From positions 242,820 through 306,819 of the forward strand of contig NZ_RBZW01000076.1 in assembly GCF_006543045.1 (NCBI RefSeq): a stretch of DNA of 64,000 nt, written 5' to 3'. Positions 17,023-25,777 of the stretch are shown one piece after another. Under the pieces are notes generated by a model. The model worked only from the letters and a program-made list of their open reading frames with translations. It ran no database searches and was not told the origin of the DNA. Source of the stretch: Salinadaptatus halalkaliphilus. Lineage in GTDB: Archaea; Halobacteriota; Halobacteria; Halobacteriales; Natrialbaceae. A program made the translations under genes and the position numbers. Position 1 is the first letter of the stretch. Each line of letters starts with the position of its first letter.

Positions 17023-18084
17023 TTAGAACTCGTTGATCACGGGAATGCCGGCCGTCTCGTAGTTCGTCATCGCGGCGAGTTTGTCGGAGACGTCCTCGAG
17101 ACCGACGGTCTCGGAGACGACCCGGCTGGGATCGAGTTTCCCGCTCTGGACCATCCGGAGGATCTCGTCGTACCGCGGGGGCTGCATCCCGAACGAGCCG
17201 ATGAACTCGATCTCTTTCATGACCATCAGGTCGGTCGTCAACGGGACGACGCCCTGTTCTTCTTCGGAGGTGAGGCCGATTTGGATGTGCTGGCCGAGTC
17301 GGCGAAGACACTGGACCGAGTTCTGTGCCGTCTCGGCAATGCCGAGCGCGTCGATCGAAACGTCTGCACCGCCGTCCGTAATCGCCTGGATCTCACGGGC
17401 GACGGTATCGACATCGCCGACGTTGACCGTCTCGGTCGCGCCGAGTTCCGTCGCGGTCTCGAGTTTGTCGGCTTTGATATCGACGGCGACGACGTGTGCG
17501 CCGAGCGCGTCGGCGATGTGGACCGCAGAGAGCCCGACGCCGCCACAGCCGTGGACGGCGACCCAGTCGCCGGCCTCGAGGTCGGCGCGGTGGGCCAGCG
17601 CGTGGAACGCGGTCATGAACCGACAGCCCAGCCCGGCCATGTCGACCGAGGAGACGCCCTCGGGGAGCGCCACGGCGTTGAAATCGGCGCTTGGAACGTG
17701 GACCTGTTCGGCGAACGCGCCCTGTACCGACTCGGCGAAGCCGAGCGGACGGACGTTTTCACAGATGTTCGAATGGTCGGTCAGACAGCAGTGACAGGTC
17801 CCGTCGGCGATGTTGAACGGGACGGCGATTCGATCGCCGACCGAGACCGTCTCCACGTCAGTTCCGACTTCGACGACGGTACCTGCCGGTTCGTGGCCGA
17901 GAATCTGGCCTTCCGGTGGCTGTGCGCCGATCCAGCCCCAGTCTCCCTGCCAGCCGTGCCAATCACTCCGGCAGATACCACAGGCTTCGGTTTCGATGAC
18001 GACGCCGTCCTCGGCAGCCGAGGGGCTCGGAACGTCTTCGATCTCGAGTGGCTCTCCGTAGTCGCTGAGTACTGCAGCTCGCAT
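17023..18084 (-). CDS. Zinc-dependent alcohol dehydrogenase (MDR family)
   Basis: 353 residues. GroES-like N-terminal domain with catalytic zinc ligands in GICRSDWH, GHE and GCRF, and a Rossmann domain with VHGCGGVGLSAV. The structural zinc cluster keeps three cysteines (in TCHCCLTDHSNIC); the position of the first cysteine appears to be Asp. The longer frame starting at 18105 is disfavoured because the TATA element TTTATCGA (18105-18112) is centred about 25 bases before the ATG at 18084. It oxidises an alcohol to an aldehyde or the reverse with NAD(P). It is divergent from ligase 3. It may feed the ALDH in this island, which is inference. Confidence 0.88.
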   Translation of the reverse strand: MRAAVLSDYGEPLEIEDVPSPSAAEDGVVIETEACGICRSDWHGWQGDWGWIGAQPPEGQILGHEPAGTVVEVGTDVETVSVGDRIAVPFNIADGTCHCCLTDHSNICENVRPLGFAESVQGAFAEQVHVPSADFNAVALPEGVSSVDMAGLGCRFMTAFHALAHRADLEAGDWVAVHGCGGVGLSAVHIADALGAHVVAVDIKADKLETATELGATETVNVGDVDTVAREIQAITDGGADVSIDALGIAETAQNSVQCLRRLGQHIQIGLTSEEEQGVVPLTTDLMVMKEIEFIGSFGMQPPRYDEILRMVQSGKLDPSRVVSETVGLEDVSDKLAAMTNYETAGIPVINEF

Positions 18085-18288
18085 GATTGTCACACGATGC
18101 CACATCGATAAAGCACTTTCTGTCCCGGCTATCGACGGCCGGCCACTGTCGCGAGGACGTACAGCCCGGTTTCGAGACCTTCGGGAGGCGACGATACTCC
18201 CTATGAACGAGATGTAGACACGGAAACGGCTCGAGTCCGGGCGTGTCGATACAAACGTTTATTGTGGTGTTATGTGTCATCAGCACCC

Positions 18289-19983
18289 ATGAACGAGTGG
18301 ACGACCAGTTACGATCAGCAGCCACTGCTTTGCGTCACGCTTTCCGATCTATTGCGAAATCGCGCCGATCAGATCGGCGATCAGCCCGCAATCGTGTACG
18401 GGCCAAGCGATCGAACGTACACGTTCGACGAACTGAACGACGTCGCGAATCGAATCGCGAACTCGCTGCTCGAGGCGGGGATCAATCACCAAGAGAAGGT
18501 GTCGGTCATGGCGAGCAACCCACTCACAGCCGTGCTCTCGATGGTCGGGATCAACAAGGCAGGGATGGTGTACTCGCCGATCAATTTCGAGTACAAGGGG
18601 GATGCGCTGTCGTACCAGATCAACGATACAGCACCAGAACTACTGATTATCGAGGAGCAGTACGTCGATCGACTCAACGCTATCGCCGACGGCATACGAT
18701 CGGTTCCCGACGTCGTTGTCGTCGAGGCCGACGACGAGGGCGAGTCGCCTGCGGATCAGTTTTCGGCGACATCCTTCGACGAGCTTCGGGACGGAAACGA
18801 CGACGAGCCGCCGGTCGAGGTATCCTGGGACGACGAAGCGAGCATCGTCTATACGTCGGGGACGACCGGGATGCCGAAGGGGGTCGTGATCCCCTACCGG
18901 TGGATTTTCGCCAACTACACGCTCTTTCGACAACAGCTGCTGAACAGCGACGACGTCGTCCACACCTCGTTACCGATGTATCACGTCGGCGGTGTGTACT
19001 TCGATCTTCACAGCGGCTGGATTGCGGGCGCGCCGACGGTCCTCTGGGATCGATTCAGTCCGACCGACTTCTGGGACCGCATCGACGAGTACGAGGCCAC
19101 GACGGTGACGCTCGTGTCGGTAATGGCGACGTGGCTCGAGAAACAGGGCCAGCGAGACACACCGACGACGCTCAACAAAGTCCACATGCAGCCGTTGCCC
19201 GAACAGTACGAACGGATGGCATCCGATTTCGGCTTCGATTTCGTCACCGTCGGCTTCGGACAGACCGAATCGGGGATGCCCATCGCTGGAGCTATTCGCG
19301 CGGCCCGGGGTGACGATGCGACATCGACCGACGTTCGTCGCGGAAAGCCCCCGGAGACGATCGCCAACGATGTCGAGAGCATCGGCGCACCCGTGATCGA
19401 CGCCGCCCCGGACGACCGATACATGGGTCGGCCGATCGAATCGATTATGGAGGTGACGACGCTCGACGACCGCGACGAACGGACGGATACCGGCGTCCCA
19501 GGGGAACTCGCGGTCCGTCCGAAACTACCCGGAATCATCCTGAAAGCATACTACGGCAAGCCGGAACGAACGGTCGCGGCGTTTTCGAATCTCTGGTTTC
19601 ACACGGGTGATTCGGCCTACGCCGACGATCGAGACAACTATTTCTACGTCGATCGGCAGGGAGATGTCATTCGTCGACGCGGCGAGAATATTTCGTCCCT
19701 GCAAGTCCAGGAGATACTCAACAGCCATAGCGAGGTCGAAACGACGGCCGCGTATCCAGTTCCGGCACGCGAAGGCGGCGAAGACGAAGTCGCAGTGACG
19801 GTCGAACCCGTCGCCGGAGCCGAACTCACCGAGCGCGACCTGCGAGCGTTCGTCGACGATCGAATGCCCGAATTCATGCGACCGGCATACATCGATTTCA
19901 CGGACCAGATGCCGACGACCAAGACGAACAAGTTAGAAAAGTATAAACTTCGACAGCGAACTGTCGACCGGGAAAATCTCTGA
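18289..19983 (+). CDS. AMP-forming acyl-CoA synthetase (ligase 3)
   Basis: 564 residues, ANL family, with the core motif YTSGTTGMPKG and a FGQTESGMP adenine-site motif. The C-terminal end TKTNKLEKYKLRQR carries the usual lysine. The sequence resembles crotonobetaine/carnitine-CoA ligase-like proteins. The frame opens at 18262, but the TATA element GTTTATTG centred near 18260 fits a leaderless start at the ATG at 18289. It is the last catabolic gene before an AT-rich gene-free stretch. Having three ligases in 11 kb suggests three different acids or different steps. Confidence 0.88.
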   Translation: MNEWTTSYDQQPLLCVTLSDLLRNRADQIGDQPAIVYGPSDRTYTFDELNDVANRIANSLLEAGINHQEKVSVMASNPLTAVLSMVGINKAGMVYSPINFEYKGDALSYQINDTAPELLIIEEQYVDRLNAIADGIRSVPDVVVVEADDEGESPADQFSATSFDELRDGNDDEPPVEVSWDDEASIVYTSGTTGMPKGVVIPYRWIFANYTLFRQQLLNSDDVVHTSLPMYHVGGVYFDLHSGWIAGAPTVLWDRFSPTDFWDRIDEYEATTVTLVSVMATWLEKQGQRDTPTTLNKVHMQPLPEQYERMASDFGFDFVTVGFGQTESGMPIAGAIRAARGDDATSTDVRRGKPPETIANDVESIGAPVIDAAPDDRYMGRPIESIMEVTTLDDRDERTDTGVPGELAVRPKLPGIILKAYYGKPERTVAAFSNLWFHTGDSAYADDRDNYFYVDRQGDVIRRRGENISSLQVQEILNSHSEVETTAAYPVPAREGGEDEVAVTVEPVAGAELTERDLRAFVDDRMPEFMRPAYIDFTDQMPTTKTNKLEKYKLRQRTVDRENL

Positions 19984-20381
19984 CTCGTGATAGTTGTCGA
20001 TAGCCACCCAGATGAACCCATAATAGAAGGTATGAATGATTAGCATAATAGATATATAAAATATATCTATATTCCGATCATTTATGGCAGGCACAGCTAG
20101 TCGCCACATAACGGCGCTAATACGTACAAATACACATACTTCGAATTTCTATCGCTCGATGTCTCATAGCCGAACGTTATCCATAACACCATCGTAAAAA
20201 CTATCTGGGAGCATATTATCGTCTGCAAGCTTGTTTCTCCATTAGAGCAGACAATATATCACCCACTATATAAATCATCTGAATACCCAGAGTTCAAATA
20301 TATTCTTCGGGCGACATCTGGTCACCTCGAGATCGGAGGACGAACGCGTAGTTTTACTGCTACGGGCCCGAAGACAGACGT
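19984..20381. other. 398-base AT-rich gene-free region
   Basis: Base composition drops sharply from the GC-rich neighbours to mostly A and T. It includes a perfect 10-bp-arm inverted repeat at 20048-20070 and several TATA-like strings. No credible gene is seen; one short minus-strand frame at about 20170-20245 (ending MLPDSFYDGVMDNVRL) has a protein-like look but is too short to call. The last 35 bases hold the promoter of the cupin gene. It may be the scar of an inserted element. Confidence 0.55.
20048..20070. repeat. Perfect AT-only inverted repeat
   Basis: ATAGATATAT, spacer AAA, ATATATCTAT: two perfect 10-base arms. It lies 65 bases after the ligase 3 stop codon and could be a terminator structure, a protein-binding site or an easily melted DNA element. 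Confidence 0.5.
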
Positions 20382-20759
20382 ATGACCTACCGGAAGGTGA
20401 ACTACGAAGACGTCGATCAGGTCTCGAGTGCGATGCACTTTCTCAGCGACCCCCTCGAGACGGAACAGGTCGGCGTAACCGTCGCTCGCTGCGATCCGGG
20501 CTGGAACAGCCGCCCACACGATCACGCGGACAACGACCACGAGGAAGTGTACGTCCTCATCGAGGGCGAAGCGACGGTCGTCATCGACGACGAACCGATC
20601 GAGATGGAAACCGGCGACGCCGTCTGGATCTCGCCGGAATCGACCCGCCAGATCAAAAACGGTAACCAGGAGAGCGCGTTCGTTCTCGTGAGTGCGCCCA
20701 GTATCGGCGACGAGAACGGCGACGATGGCGAGTGGTTGCTCACTGGCTTTGCCGGATGA
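20382..20759 (+). CDS. Cupin-domain protein
   Basis: 125 residues, a single beta-barrel cupin. The metal-site region PHDHADNDHEEVYVLIEGE (about 46-65) supplies His and Glu ligands of cupin motif 1, and the second motif lies around GDAVWISPESTRQ. Small haloarchaeal cupins of this kind have unassigned roles and may be isomerases, dioxygenases or sensors. The TATA-like GTTTTAC about 26 bases upstream supports the ATG at 20382. It is bounded upstream by the AT-rich region and is probably monocistronic. Confidence 0.85.
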   Translation: MTYRKVNYEDVDQVSSAMHFLSDPLETEQVGVTVARCDPGWNSRPHDHADNDHEEVYVLIEGEATVVIDDEPIEMETGDAVWISPESTRQIKNGNQESAFVLVSAPSIGDENGDDGEWLLTGFAG

Positions 20760-20957
20760 TTGCGGTCGAGACGGTCCCCAGTATGATTTGAGTGGATCGA
20801 CGAGGAGGCGAGGAATCGACGAGGTGCTTCGTGGTCGAACGCTCGCGGGAAGTACCTGACGCGAGAATCGGCGAGACGATTTAGTGTGTCCGTGTCGTCC
20901 ATCGAGCGTAGGTGAGAACCGATCTACTCGAAACACCATGCCGCCATTTCCCTGCTC

Positions 20958-21392
20958 GTGACCGCCGGTCTCGTCGTCGTGCTCCCGCCAGTGTCGGTCT
21001 CCGGGGTCGCCGTTCCAACCATCGGCGTGCTCGTGTTCGGGACCGCACTCGGGGTGCTCGTCGACCTCGATCACTTCGTCATCGCGCGGTTCAAAACTGG
21101 CTCCTGGGACGCCGCCCAGTTCTGTCTGGGCCACCCTACTGCAGTCTTTACCGACCAGGGGCGGATTTTCGACCCGGGGGACGTCGGCGTCCTCTCGAGG
21201 CTGTTGAGTCACCTGCTCGTCACGGGCGTGCTCGTTTCGATCGTCGCCCTCTCGAGCGTCCCGTTGGCAGTCATCGTCGCTGGCGTCCTCTATGCTCACA
21301 TCTGTGCCGATATCGTCTGGGACATCTGGCGCGTCGACAGTCACGCCAACGGGGCGGCCGACACTGGCGAGCTCGCTCGAGCGTTTCGCTGA
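20958..21392 (+). CDS. Small integral membrane protein, start uncertain
   Basis: 144 residues from the GTG at 20958, with about four hydrophobic segments and a conserved-looking VDLDHFVIARFKTGSW region between the second and third, then an HICADIVWDIW stretch near the end. Function not recognised; Asp/His-rich loops resemble metal-dependent membrane hydrolases, but that is weak. The frame is open upstream to a TGA at 20913, and the 15 codons before the GTG continue the hydrophobic stretch (HHAAISLL), yet no ATG, GTG or TTG is available there. The real start may therefore be disrupted, or the protein begins inside its first membrane segment. Confidence 0.65.
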   Translation: MTAGLVVVLPPVSVSGVAVPTIGVLVFGTALGVLVDLDHFVIARFKTGSWDAAQFCLGHPTAVFTDQGRIFDPGDVGVLSRLLSHLLVTGVLVSIVALSSVPLAVIVAGVLYAHICADIVWDIWRVDSHANGAADTGELARAFR

Positions 21393-21495
21393 CCGAACCG
21401 ACGGTCGTTGGGGCGCTGCCGCCGACGCCACGAAACACGAACGGCCGTCCAGCGCAGCCCCCGGCTATATTCCGCGTCCCGTGGTGGGCCACGGC

Positions 21496-22647
21496 ATGAA
21501 GTTGCTCGAGGACAGCATCGTTCCCGACCACGCCCACGACATCAAACAGGAAGCCAGGGAGTTCGCCCACGAGCACATCGAACCCGCCGCGACGGAGTAC
21601 TTTCGATCGGGCGAGTATCCCGAGGAGATACTCGAGGCCGGCCAGGACGCACAGCTCGTCGCCCAAGACATCCCCGAAGAGTGGGGTGGGCGCGGTCTCG
21701 ACCTGCCACAGTTGCTCGCGATCACCGAGGAGTTCTACCGAGCGGACGCCGGCATCGCGCTGACGCTGCAACTGGCGAGTTTCGGCTGTGAGATGACCTA
21801 CGAGTACGGTACCGACCAGCAGTGCGAGGAGTATATTCGCCCAGTCGCCGAGGGCGATCAGCGTTCGGGCCTGGCCGTCTCGGAGCCGGACACCGGCAGC
21901 GACCTCGCGGGGATGGAGACGACCGCCGAACGAGACGGCGACGAGTACGTCATCGACGGCGAGAAGTACTGGATCGGCAACGGCGTCGAGGCCGATTGGG
22001 TGACCCTGTATGCCCGCACCGGCGACGACGAGACCAACCGGTACGGCAACCACTCAATGTTCATCGTACCGACCGATACCGACGGCTACGACGCCGAACA
22101 CATTCCCGAAAAGATGGCGATGCGCGCCTCGAAACAGGCCCACATCGAACTCGAGGGTTGTCGCGTCCCTGAAGAGAACCTGATCGGTACCGAAGGGGCC
22201 GGCTTCTGGATGCTCGCGGAGTTCTTCAACCAGGGACGGCTGGTCGTCTCGGGTCACGGCCTCGGGTTGGCAGCGGCCGCCATCGAGGAGGCCTGGGAGT
22301 TCGTCCACGACCGCGAGGAGTTCGGGCGGACGATCAGCGAGTTTCAGGCGGTACAACACGGCCTCGCCGACATGCTCCTCGACTTCGAGCGCGCTCGCGC
22401 GCTCACCTGGCGCGCCTGCGAGAAGGTCGAGAGCGGCGAGAACGCGGGCTATTGGGCGGCGCTGGCGAAGACGACCGCGACGGAGGCGGCAGTCGACGTG
22501 GCCGAACAGGGGATGCAGTTCCACGGCGGCCGCTCGATTCTCGACGAGCGACGGATCGCTCGCGTCTATCGGGACGCTCGGATCCCCGTCGTCTACGAAG
22601 GCGCAAACGAAATCCAGCGGAATCTGATCTACGGGCAGGCGTCTTGA
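21496..22647 (+). CDS. Acyl-CoA dehydrogenase (ACAD1)
   Basis: 383 residues, FAD-dependent oxidation of acyl-CoA to trans-2-enoyl-CoA. The fold is the usual helical N-domain, beta middle domain ([10 protein letters not shown] about 131-140) and helical C-domain, with the catalytic Glu in VVYEGANEIQRN near the end. The frame is open from 21292, but the TATA element CTATATT (21464-21470) is centred 27-29 bases before the ATG at 21496, fixing the start. Electrons pass to ETF. It provides the first beta-oxidation step for the acyl-CoAs made by the ligases; chain specificity unknown. Confidence 0.92.
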   Translation: MKLLEDSIVPDHAHDIKQEAREFAHEHIEPAATEYFRSGEYPEEILEAGQDAQLVAQDIPEEWGGRGLDLPQLLAITEEFYRADAGIALTLQLASFGCEMTYEYGTDQQCEEYIRPVAEGDQRSGLAVSEPDTGSDLAGMETTAERDGDEYVIDGEKYWIGNGVEADWVTLYARTGDDETNRYGNHSMFIVPTDTDGYDAEHIPEKMAMRASKQAHIELEGCRVPEENLIGTEGAGFWMLAEFFNQGRLVVSGHGLGLAAAAIEEAWEFVHDREEFGRTISEFQAVQHGLADMLLDFERARALTWRACEKVESGENAGYWAALAKTTATEAAVDVAEQGMQFHGGRSILDERRIARVYRDARIPVVYEGANEIQRNLIYGQAS

Positions 22648-22972
22648 TGTGGACTGCTGTAGTCTGGTACCGTTCCAACCGTCGACTGATGGGCCGCAAC
22701 CAGCACAGCTGGATTCGACCCACGCCGCGGATTCGACCCTGCAGTGCAGGCGTGGGACGCTACCAGCCAGCGCGACTGCGACCCGTCATGCGGTCGAACG
22801 GAATACCGGTACGAGAGGCCGTCTGAGACGGCGACTATCGTTCACCCCAGTCGATGTCGAGAACAGTTCAACACAGTGACCGGCTTGAGCGACATGTCGA
22901 AAGAACAATCTCGCTCGAAACGGAGTGTCCATTCGAACCCGTCGGATCGCACGGCTGGGTGCACGGACTGCT
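22648..22972. other. 325-base intergenic region before the sensor kinase
   Basis: No gene is recognised. It has a perfect palindrome GCCGTCT-G-AGACGGC at 22818-22832, which could be a terminator hairpin for ACAD1 or a regulator site for the kinase gene. Composition is like coding DNA, so a decayed gene cannot be excluded. Confidence 0.5.
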
Positions 22973-24961
22973 ATGAGTCGACCACGCGTCCTCTGTGTGA
23001 GCAACGACCGGGCAACGCGGGCAGCCGTTACGCTGTCGCTGACGGACGTCCCAGTAGATGTCGTCATCGCGCAGGACTCGTCTCGAGCTGTCGAGCGCCT
23101 CGAGACCGAGGGGATCGACGCCGTCGTCATCGACGCGAGTACGGTGGCGACCGTCCCGACCGTCGTCGACGCCGTCGATACCCAAGCGCCGGATATTCCG
23201 ACGTTCGTCCACTGGGGCGAAGACGGCGATTCCGTTGCCGTCCTGAGCGAGGTCGTCGCCCGGAGCGACGAGACGGAATCCAGGACGCGGCTGACGGACG
23301 CGATTACCGATCGCATCGTCACCGGCATCGATACGGCACTACAATCGGGATCGGAGCCAGTCACCGGGGATTCGGAGCCACGCATCGCAGATGCGCCGGA
23401 CGACCTCGAGGAACTCTTAGAGCGCGTTCGCTACCGGCTCGTCGACGCCCGTTCGCCAATCGTCGTCGAACGCGTCATCCGAGAGGAGTGTCAGCGCATC
23501 GATCGCTTCTCGTTCGCCTGGGTTGGCGAGTACGACCGGGGCGAACGCGAGATCGTCCCCTGGCTCACCGATCCGACCGCGACGGACTGGCCCTTGCAAC
23601 GAACCTTCGGCGTTGGCAGCGGCGAGCAGCCACTCTTCGAGCAGGCGCTCCAACGTGGCGAGTTACAGCTGCTCGAGGACGTTGGCGCTAATCGGGACGC
23701 TGTACCGCTCGCCGACCACGCACTCGAAGCCGACGTGGAGTCGGTCGCGGTCGCGCCACTTGCCTCGGCGGAGGATCGATACGGCGTGCTCGTCGTTTAT
23801 ACACGCGATACACTGTCGATGGCGGACCAAGCGGTCATCCGATCACTCGCCGACACCGCCTCGTCGGTGCTCGAGACGATCGCCGTTCGTGGTCGCCTCG
23901 CTCACCGGGAACGTGCCCTCAATCGATACGAACGGCTCGTCGAAACGGCAGGCGACGGTATGTACGTCCTCGACGATCAGGGTCATTTCACGACTGTCAA
24001 CGATGCACTCGTCGAGATGACCGGCTATACGCGTGCCGGCTTGCTCGGCGAACACGCGTCGATCCTGTTTGACGAAGCGGACGTCACGGCCGGTCGAACG
24101 ACGATCCGGTCGTTACTCGAAGACGGCGATCAGACCGATACCGTCGAGATGACACTCGAGACGAAAACCGGCGATCGCATTCCGAGCGAAGCACAGATCG
24201 CCATCCTCGTAGACGACGGCGAGTTCCTCGGCTCGGTCGGTGTCGTCCGGGACATTACGGAGCGAAAACGGAGCGAACGGAAACTGCGCGAACAGAACGA
24301 GCGCCTCGATGCCTTCGCCAGAATCGTCAGTCACGACCTCCGAAATCCCCTCGGCGTCTCGCAGGGCTATCTCGATCTCGTCGAGGAAACGGGGTCGATC
24401 GACCACGTCGATCAGGTCCGAGACGGGCTCGATCGGATGGAGTCGATCATCGACGACGTGCTCGCGATCGCTCGCGACGGCGAGTGGGCCGCCGACACCG
24501 AGACCGTCGCACTCGAAGACATCGCCGCCGACGCGTGGGAACACGTCTCGACCGAGACGGCGGCGCTCTCGATCGACACCCAGGCGACGATCGTCGCCGA
24601 TCGGTCGCGACTCCTGCGGCTGCTCGAGAACCTCTTTCGGAACAGCGTGGAACACGGTTCCACGAGCAGTCGGCCACAGGCCGACGACAGTGTCGAAGAC
24701 GACGGTATCGCGGTGACTATTCGTGTCGGCTCGTTCGACGCCCCCGATCGACACGGATTTTACGTCGAAGACGACGGCACTGGACTGCCGGCGGACATTC
24801 GTGACGACCTGTTCGATCCCTCGGTGTCGTCGGGGACGGACGGTCTTGGGATCGGGCTCTGGATCGTTCGAGAAGTTGCGACTGGCCACGGCTGGTCGGT
24901 CACGGCGAGCGAAAGCGAGAACGGCGGGGCGCGGTTCGAGTTCGATTTCGACGAGGAGTAA
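22973..24961 (+). CDS. Sensor histidine kinase with receiver-like, GAF and PAS domains
   Basis: 662 residues. The order is a degenerate receiver-like domain (1-115; D54 kept, but the usual N-terminal acidic pair reads SND), a GAF domain (about 155-320), a PAS domain (about 325-430), a HisKA dimerisation domain with H454 in IVSHDLRNPLG, and a HATPase domain ending with GTDGLGIGLWIVREV. No membrane segments are seen, so it is a soluble sensor of an internal signal. The frame opens at 22925; I take the ATG at 22973 as start because MSRPRVLCVS begins the domain. It is convergent with a response regulator, their stop codons one base apart. Confidence 0.88.
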   Translation: MSRPRVLCVSNDRATRAAVTLSLTDVPVDVVIAQDSSRAVERLETEGIDAVVIDASTVATVPTVVDAVDTQAPDIPTFVHWGEDGDSVAVLSEVVARSDETESRTRLTDAITDRIVTGIDTALQSGSEPVTGDSEPRIADAPDDLEELLERVRYRLVDARSPIVVERVIREECQRIDRFSFAWVGEYDRGEREIVPWLTDPTATDWPLQRTFGVGSGEQPLFEQALQRGELQLLEDVGANRDAVPLADHALEADVESVAVAPLASAEDRYGVLVVYTRDTLSMADQAVIRSLADTASSVLETIAVRGRLAHRERALNRYERLVETAGDGMYVLDDQGHFTTVNDALVEMTGYTRAGLLGEHASILFDEADVTAGRTTIRSLLEDGDQTDTVEMTLETKTGDRIPSEAQIAILVDDGEFLGSVGVVRDITERKRSERKLREQNERLDAFARIVSHDLRNPLGVSQGYLDLVEETGSIDHVDQVRDGLDRMESIIDDVLAIARDGEWAADTETVALEDIAADAWEHVSTETAALSIDTQATIVADRSRLLRLLENLFRNSVEHGSTSSRPQADDSVEDDGIAVTIRVGSFDAPDRHGFYVEDDGTGLPADIRDDLFDPSVSSGTDGLGIGLWIVREVATGHGWSVTASESENGGARFEFDFDEE

Positions 24962-24962
24962 T

Positions 24963-25526
24963 CTACGACAGATCCTGAAATGCACCGACGAAATCGTCGT
25001 GTGAGGACATGCCGGAGACCGTCTCGTTGACCTGTGACTCGAGGTCGGTGACCCGATCGCAGAGTTGCTGATACTCCTCGTTGGTTTCGAGCTCGCGATC
25101 GGGTTTTTCGGACTCGAGCAGCGCTTTCTTCGAGACGAGTGCGTAGTACTCCTGAATGTCGGTTTCGTAGGCCGACCGCGTCGAGACGTCTTCGACCATC
25201 TCGAGCAGTTCGTCCTTCGAGACCGGCTTGACGAGGTAGTCGTCAAAGCCCATCTGAATGATATCGAAGTCCGGGTCGACCGCCGTCACCATGACGACGC
25301 GGCTGTCGTACTCCCGGTCGCGAAACTTCTCGAGGACTTCGTCGCCGGAGAGCCCGGGCATCCGCCGGTCCAGCAGAACGACATCGACACTCTCGCTCAT
25401 CGCCTCGAGTGCCTGCTCGCCGTCGTAGGCGGTCTCGACCGACCAGTCGGCCTCGAGCCAGGCCGCAAATAGATCCGCGAGTCGAGACTCGTCGTCGACG
25501 ACGAGGATCTTCCCCTCGCCACTCAT
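24963..25526 (-). CDS. HalX-type response regulator
   Basis: 187 residues. The receiver domain (about 5-120) has the acidic pair D11-D12, the phosphoacceptor D53 in LLDRRMPG and K100 in DYLVKP. The C-terminal part (about 120-180) is a helical HalX domain, found in haloarchaeal response regulators, with coiled-coil character (TDLESQVNETV). There is no DNA-binding domain, so output is likely by protein contact. The start is the ATG at 25526 because the VVDD receiver strand begins soon after. It faces the adjacent kinase tail to tail, with one base between stops, and is a likely partner. Confidence 0.88.
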   Translation of the reverse strand: MSGEGKILVVDDESRLADLFAAWLEADWSVETAYDGEQALEAMSESVDVVLLDRRMPGLSGDEVLEKFRDREYDSRVVMVTAVDPDFDIIQMGFDDYLVKPVSKDELLEMVEDVSTRSAYETDIQEYYALVSKKALLESEKPDRELETNEEYQQLCDRVTDLESQVNETVSGMSSHDDFVGAFQDLS

Positions 25527-25777
25527 TGGGTTACCCCTCCGTTCGTTCCGTCCATTACTGCCACGAGTCACTCATTGAGCCTCTGGGACATAAAACTCGC
25601 GACCAAATGTAAGATACCATACTATTATTCCGTCGGTGGCGGTTGTGATTCGGGAGCGACCGGACGGTGAGACGGACCACCGTCATACGGAGTGGTGTCG
25701 ACCAGACCGAAACCAACTGACCGAAAACGAGTCCGTCTCGGGACAGTCACCGTCGCCGCTCACCTCGAGGTCGACGC

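Noticed and set aside
22818-22832. Palindrome GCCGTCT-G-AGACGGC as an operator
   Set aside because: There is one copy only and it is not at a promoter; a terminator hairpin is as likely.
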